Below are positions 6,596 to 8,070 of a DNA stretch of 8,070 bases, in pieces. The stretch is from NCBI GenBank assembly GCA_021789565.1, contig JAJYJL010000306.1, forward strand, positions 1-8,070. The letters are read 5' to 3'. The notes beneath the pieces were generated by a model, which saw only the letters and a list, made by a program, of their open reading frames with translations, did no database searches and was not told the origin of the DNA. How positions within the stretch are numbered: the stretch's first letter is position 1; each line of letters begins with the position of its first letter. Origin of the DNA: Acidobacteriota bacterium (GTDB taxonomy: Bacteria > Acidobacteriota > Terriglobia > UBA7540). The position numbers and the translations under genes are program-made.

Positions 6596-7846
6596 ATGAG
6601 CACCGCAACAAACCAAACCAGCATTGCGCCGGCAGAGAAAGTTCGCGCGCAGTTTCCAGCGCTTGAACGGCGCGAAGGCGGCTACCCGGTCGCCTACTTT
6701 GACGGCCCGGGCGGTACGCAGGTTCCCCGCGCCGTGGTCGAGGCCGTCAGCGATTATCTTTATCATCACAACTGCAACACCCACTGGGGCTATGCCACCA
6801 GCAACGAGACGGATGCAACCATCCGCAACGGGCGCACAGCCCTGGCGGACCTGCTACATGCAAGCCCGCGGGAGATCGTCTTCGGCCCCAACATGAGCAC
6901 GCTCACTTTCCACCTTTCGCGCGCGCTCGGGCGCGCCTACGGTCCGGCCGACGAGATTGTGGTGACAGAACTGGACCACCACGCCAACGTGGACCCCTGG
7001 CGGGCGCTCGAAAAGGAGCGCGGTGTTACAGTCCGCTCGGTCAGGATGCTCACGGAAACGGGCCAGCTCGATTGGCATGATCTGGAGGCCAAGGTCACCA
7101 AGCGGACAAAGGTGCTGGCCATCGGCGTGGCTTCGAACGCGCTGGGCACGATCAATGATGTCCGCCGCGCCGCTGAAATTGCCCACAGCGTGGGCGCGCT
7201 GTTGTTTGCGGACGGCGTGCATTCCACTCCTCACATTCCTACAAACGTAAAGGCCTGGGGCTGCGACTTCCTGGCCTGCTCCGCCTACAAATTCTACGGC
7301 CCACACATGGGCGTGCTGTATGGACGCGAGGAACTGCTGCAGTCAATCGATTTCCCGAAACTTGCGCCCGCGCCAGATACGGCCCCGGAGCGAACTGAGA
7401 CCGGCACGCAGAACCACGAAGGCATTGCGGGAACAACTGGCGCCGTCGACTTTCTTGCCTCGCTGGCCGTGGGAGCCTCAAGGCGTGAACGATTGCTTGC
7501 CGCACTCACAGGGCTCGACGCACGCGGCCACGCGCTCGTAACGCAGTTGTGGGACGGCATCTCGAACATCCCGGGTGTCAAAGTATTCGGGCCCACGCCG
7601 GCTGAGCGCCGGACGCCAACCGTATCGTTCATCGTCCAGGGTGTGGCTTCCGCCAATGTTTCCGCTCATTTGGCGAAGCGGGGAGTCTTTGTGTCGCACG
7701 GGAATTTCTATGCCGCCACAGTTGTTGAGCGGCTCGGGTTCAAGAAAGAGGGGGTCGTCCGCGCCGGTTGCGCCTGCTACACAACAAGCGAAGAAGTCAA
7801 TCGCCTCATCGCCGGCGTCCGCGACGTCGCCCGGCAGGGCGGCTGA
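6596..7846 (+). CDS. PLP-dependent class V aminotransferase / cysteine desulfurase-like protein (VC1184 type)
   Basis: 416 residues, ATG with AGGGAG five bases upstream. Fold-type I PLP enzyme of the class V aminotransferase (SufS/CsdA/NifS) group. Landmarks: YFDGPGGTQVP (34-44), IVFGPNMSTLTF (94-105), DHHANVDPW with the ring-stacking His (127-135), FADGVHSTPH with D206 for the pyridine nitrogen, and CSAYKFYGPHMGVLYG with the Schiff-base K232. ETGTQNHEGIAGT (268-280) and the C-terminal VRAGCACYTT (388-397) match what I know of the VC1184 subfamily. The SufS motif RxGHHCA with its catalytic loop Cys is not present; C391 and C393 lie near the C-terminus instead, so true desulfurase activity is not certain. 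No suf/isc, thiamine or tRNA-thiolation genes are nearby. It follows the transporter by 99 bases, probably with its own promoter, so a role in sialic acid use is unproven. Confidence 0.85.
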   Translation: MSTATNQTSIAPAEKVRAQFPALERREGGYPVAYFDGPGGTQVPRAVVEAVSDYLYHHNCNTHWGYATSNETDATIRNGRTALADLLHASPREIVFGPNMSTLTFHLSRALGRAYGPADEIVVTELDHHANVDPWRALEKERGVTVRSVRMLTETGQLDWHDLEAKVTKRTKVLAIGVASNALGTINDVRRAAEIAHSVGALLFADGVHSTPHIPTNVKAWGCDFLACSAYKFYGPHMGVLYGREELLQSIDFPKLAPAPDTAPERTETGTQNHEGIAGTTGAVDFLASLAVGASRRERLLAALTGLDARGHALVTQLWDGISNIPGVKVFGPTPAERRTPTVSFIVQGVASANVSAHLAKRGVFVSHGNFYAATVVERLGFKKEGVVRAGCACYTTSEEVNRLIAGVRDVARQGG

Positions 7847-7949
7847 TGAAAATCCGGTTGACGACAGGCTACATCGGGTTGAACTGTCCCACCTTTGGCC
7901 TTCGGCTTTGCTCCGGTTCGTTTCAGGCTCATATTTTCGCCATCGTTTA

Positions 7950-8070
7950 TTTTCAATAAGATGGCCGGGTTCGTTTTTGGGTTCGTTTTGGGTTCGCTTT
8001 TTCCACAGCTACCTGTTTTCAATAACTTCCCGGCTTCGGTTTTGGGTTCGGTCGGGTTCGTTTTTTGGTG
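7950..8070. repeat. Degenerate 66-base tandem repeat rich in GGGTTCG
   Basis: The exact ten-mer TTTTCAATAA occurs at 7950-7959 and 8016-8025, 66 bases apart, and each copy is followed by a similar T- and G-rich block: CCGGGTTCGTTTTTGGG and CCGGCTTCGGTTTTGGG, then further GGGTTCG units. GGGTTCG occurs five times, at 7967, 7979, 7990, 8044 and 8054. The array runs to the window edge, so more copies may follow. The preceding stretch (7847-7949) holds no gene; GGCCTTCGGCTTTGCTCCGG (about 7898-7917) is similar in composition. On the minus strand the array reads as NPKTNP-like low-complexity peptide without a credible start, so I treat it as noncoding. Confidence 0.65.

Noticed and set aside
7777..8022. 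81-codon minus-strand frame across the terminal repeat
   Set aside because: Its NPKTNP-like composition comes from the GGGTTCG repeat, it overlaps the end of the PLP enzyme gene, and no ribosome site is seen.
7950..8070. Possible CRISPR array
   Set aside because: The repeats are degenerate, GGGTTCG units are 10-12 bases apart, and there are no uniform spacers or cas genes.

Overview
This roughly 58% GC window (estimated by eye) looks like chromosomal DNA of a soil- or gut-type heterotroph, most likely an Acidobacteriota member (Bryobacterales/Solibacter-like). Planctomycetota or Verrucomicrobiota are weaker alternatives. The suggestion rests on Tat-type leaders on sugar-metabolism TIM-barrel proteins, clustered sugar-acid genes without a PTS, and GGGTTCG-rich intergenic DNA. 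It is inference; there is no rRNA or other marker gene here.

Layout. Seven protein genes form two divergent blocks around a 315-base intergenic region (2735-3049). The leftward block runs, in transcription order: a 5-dehydro-4-deoxyglucarate dehydratase (kdgD type, 1769-2734), a Tat-leader protein of the mannonate dehydratase (UxuA) family (532-1647), and the N-terminal 160 residues of a Tat-leader glycosyl-hydrolase-like protein (1-480, continuing beyond base 1). The rightward block runs: a secreted GH33 exo-sialidase with five Asp boxes (3050-4213), an N-acetylneuraminate lyase (nanA type, 4335-5246), an MFS transporter overlapping it by ATGA (5243-6496), and a PLP-dependent class V aminotransferase/cysteine desulfurase-like protein of the VC1184 type (6596-7846). 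The last 220 bases carry no gene and contain a degenerate tandem repeat built on GGGTTCG.

How it fits together. The rightward genes form a short sialic acid scavenging route: the sialidase releases N-acetylneuraminate outside the cytoplasm, the MFS protein probably imports it, and the lyase splits it to N-acetylmannosamine and pyruvate. ManNAc kinase, epimerase, NagA and NagB are not in the window. The leftward genes point to hexuronate/aldarate breakdown. A common theme could be use of acidic sugars from host or plant glycans or exopolysaccharide. No transcription factor gene is present.

Points worth a second look: a UxuA-family enzyme that appears to be exported; a lyase with Gln in the usual Ser/Thr position of the GxTGE loop; a nearly identical CCATTACAA-TAGGG-TTCCA element upstream of both the lyase and the PLP enzyme; and the terminal repeat. 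I found no clear evidence of an entirely new system. The window reads as a recognisable catabolic island with some unusual details.
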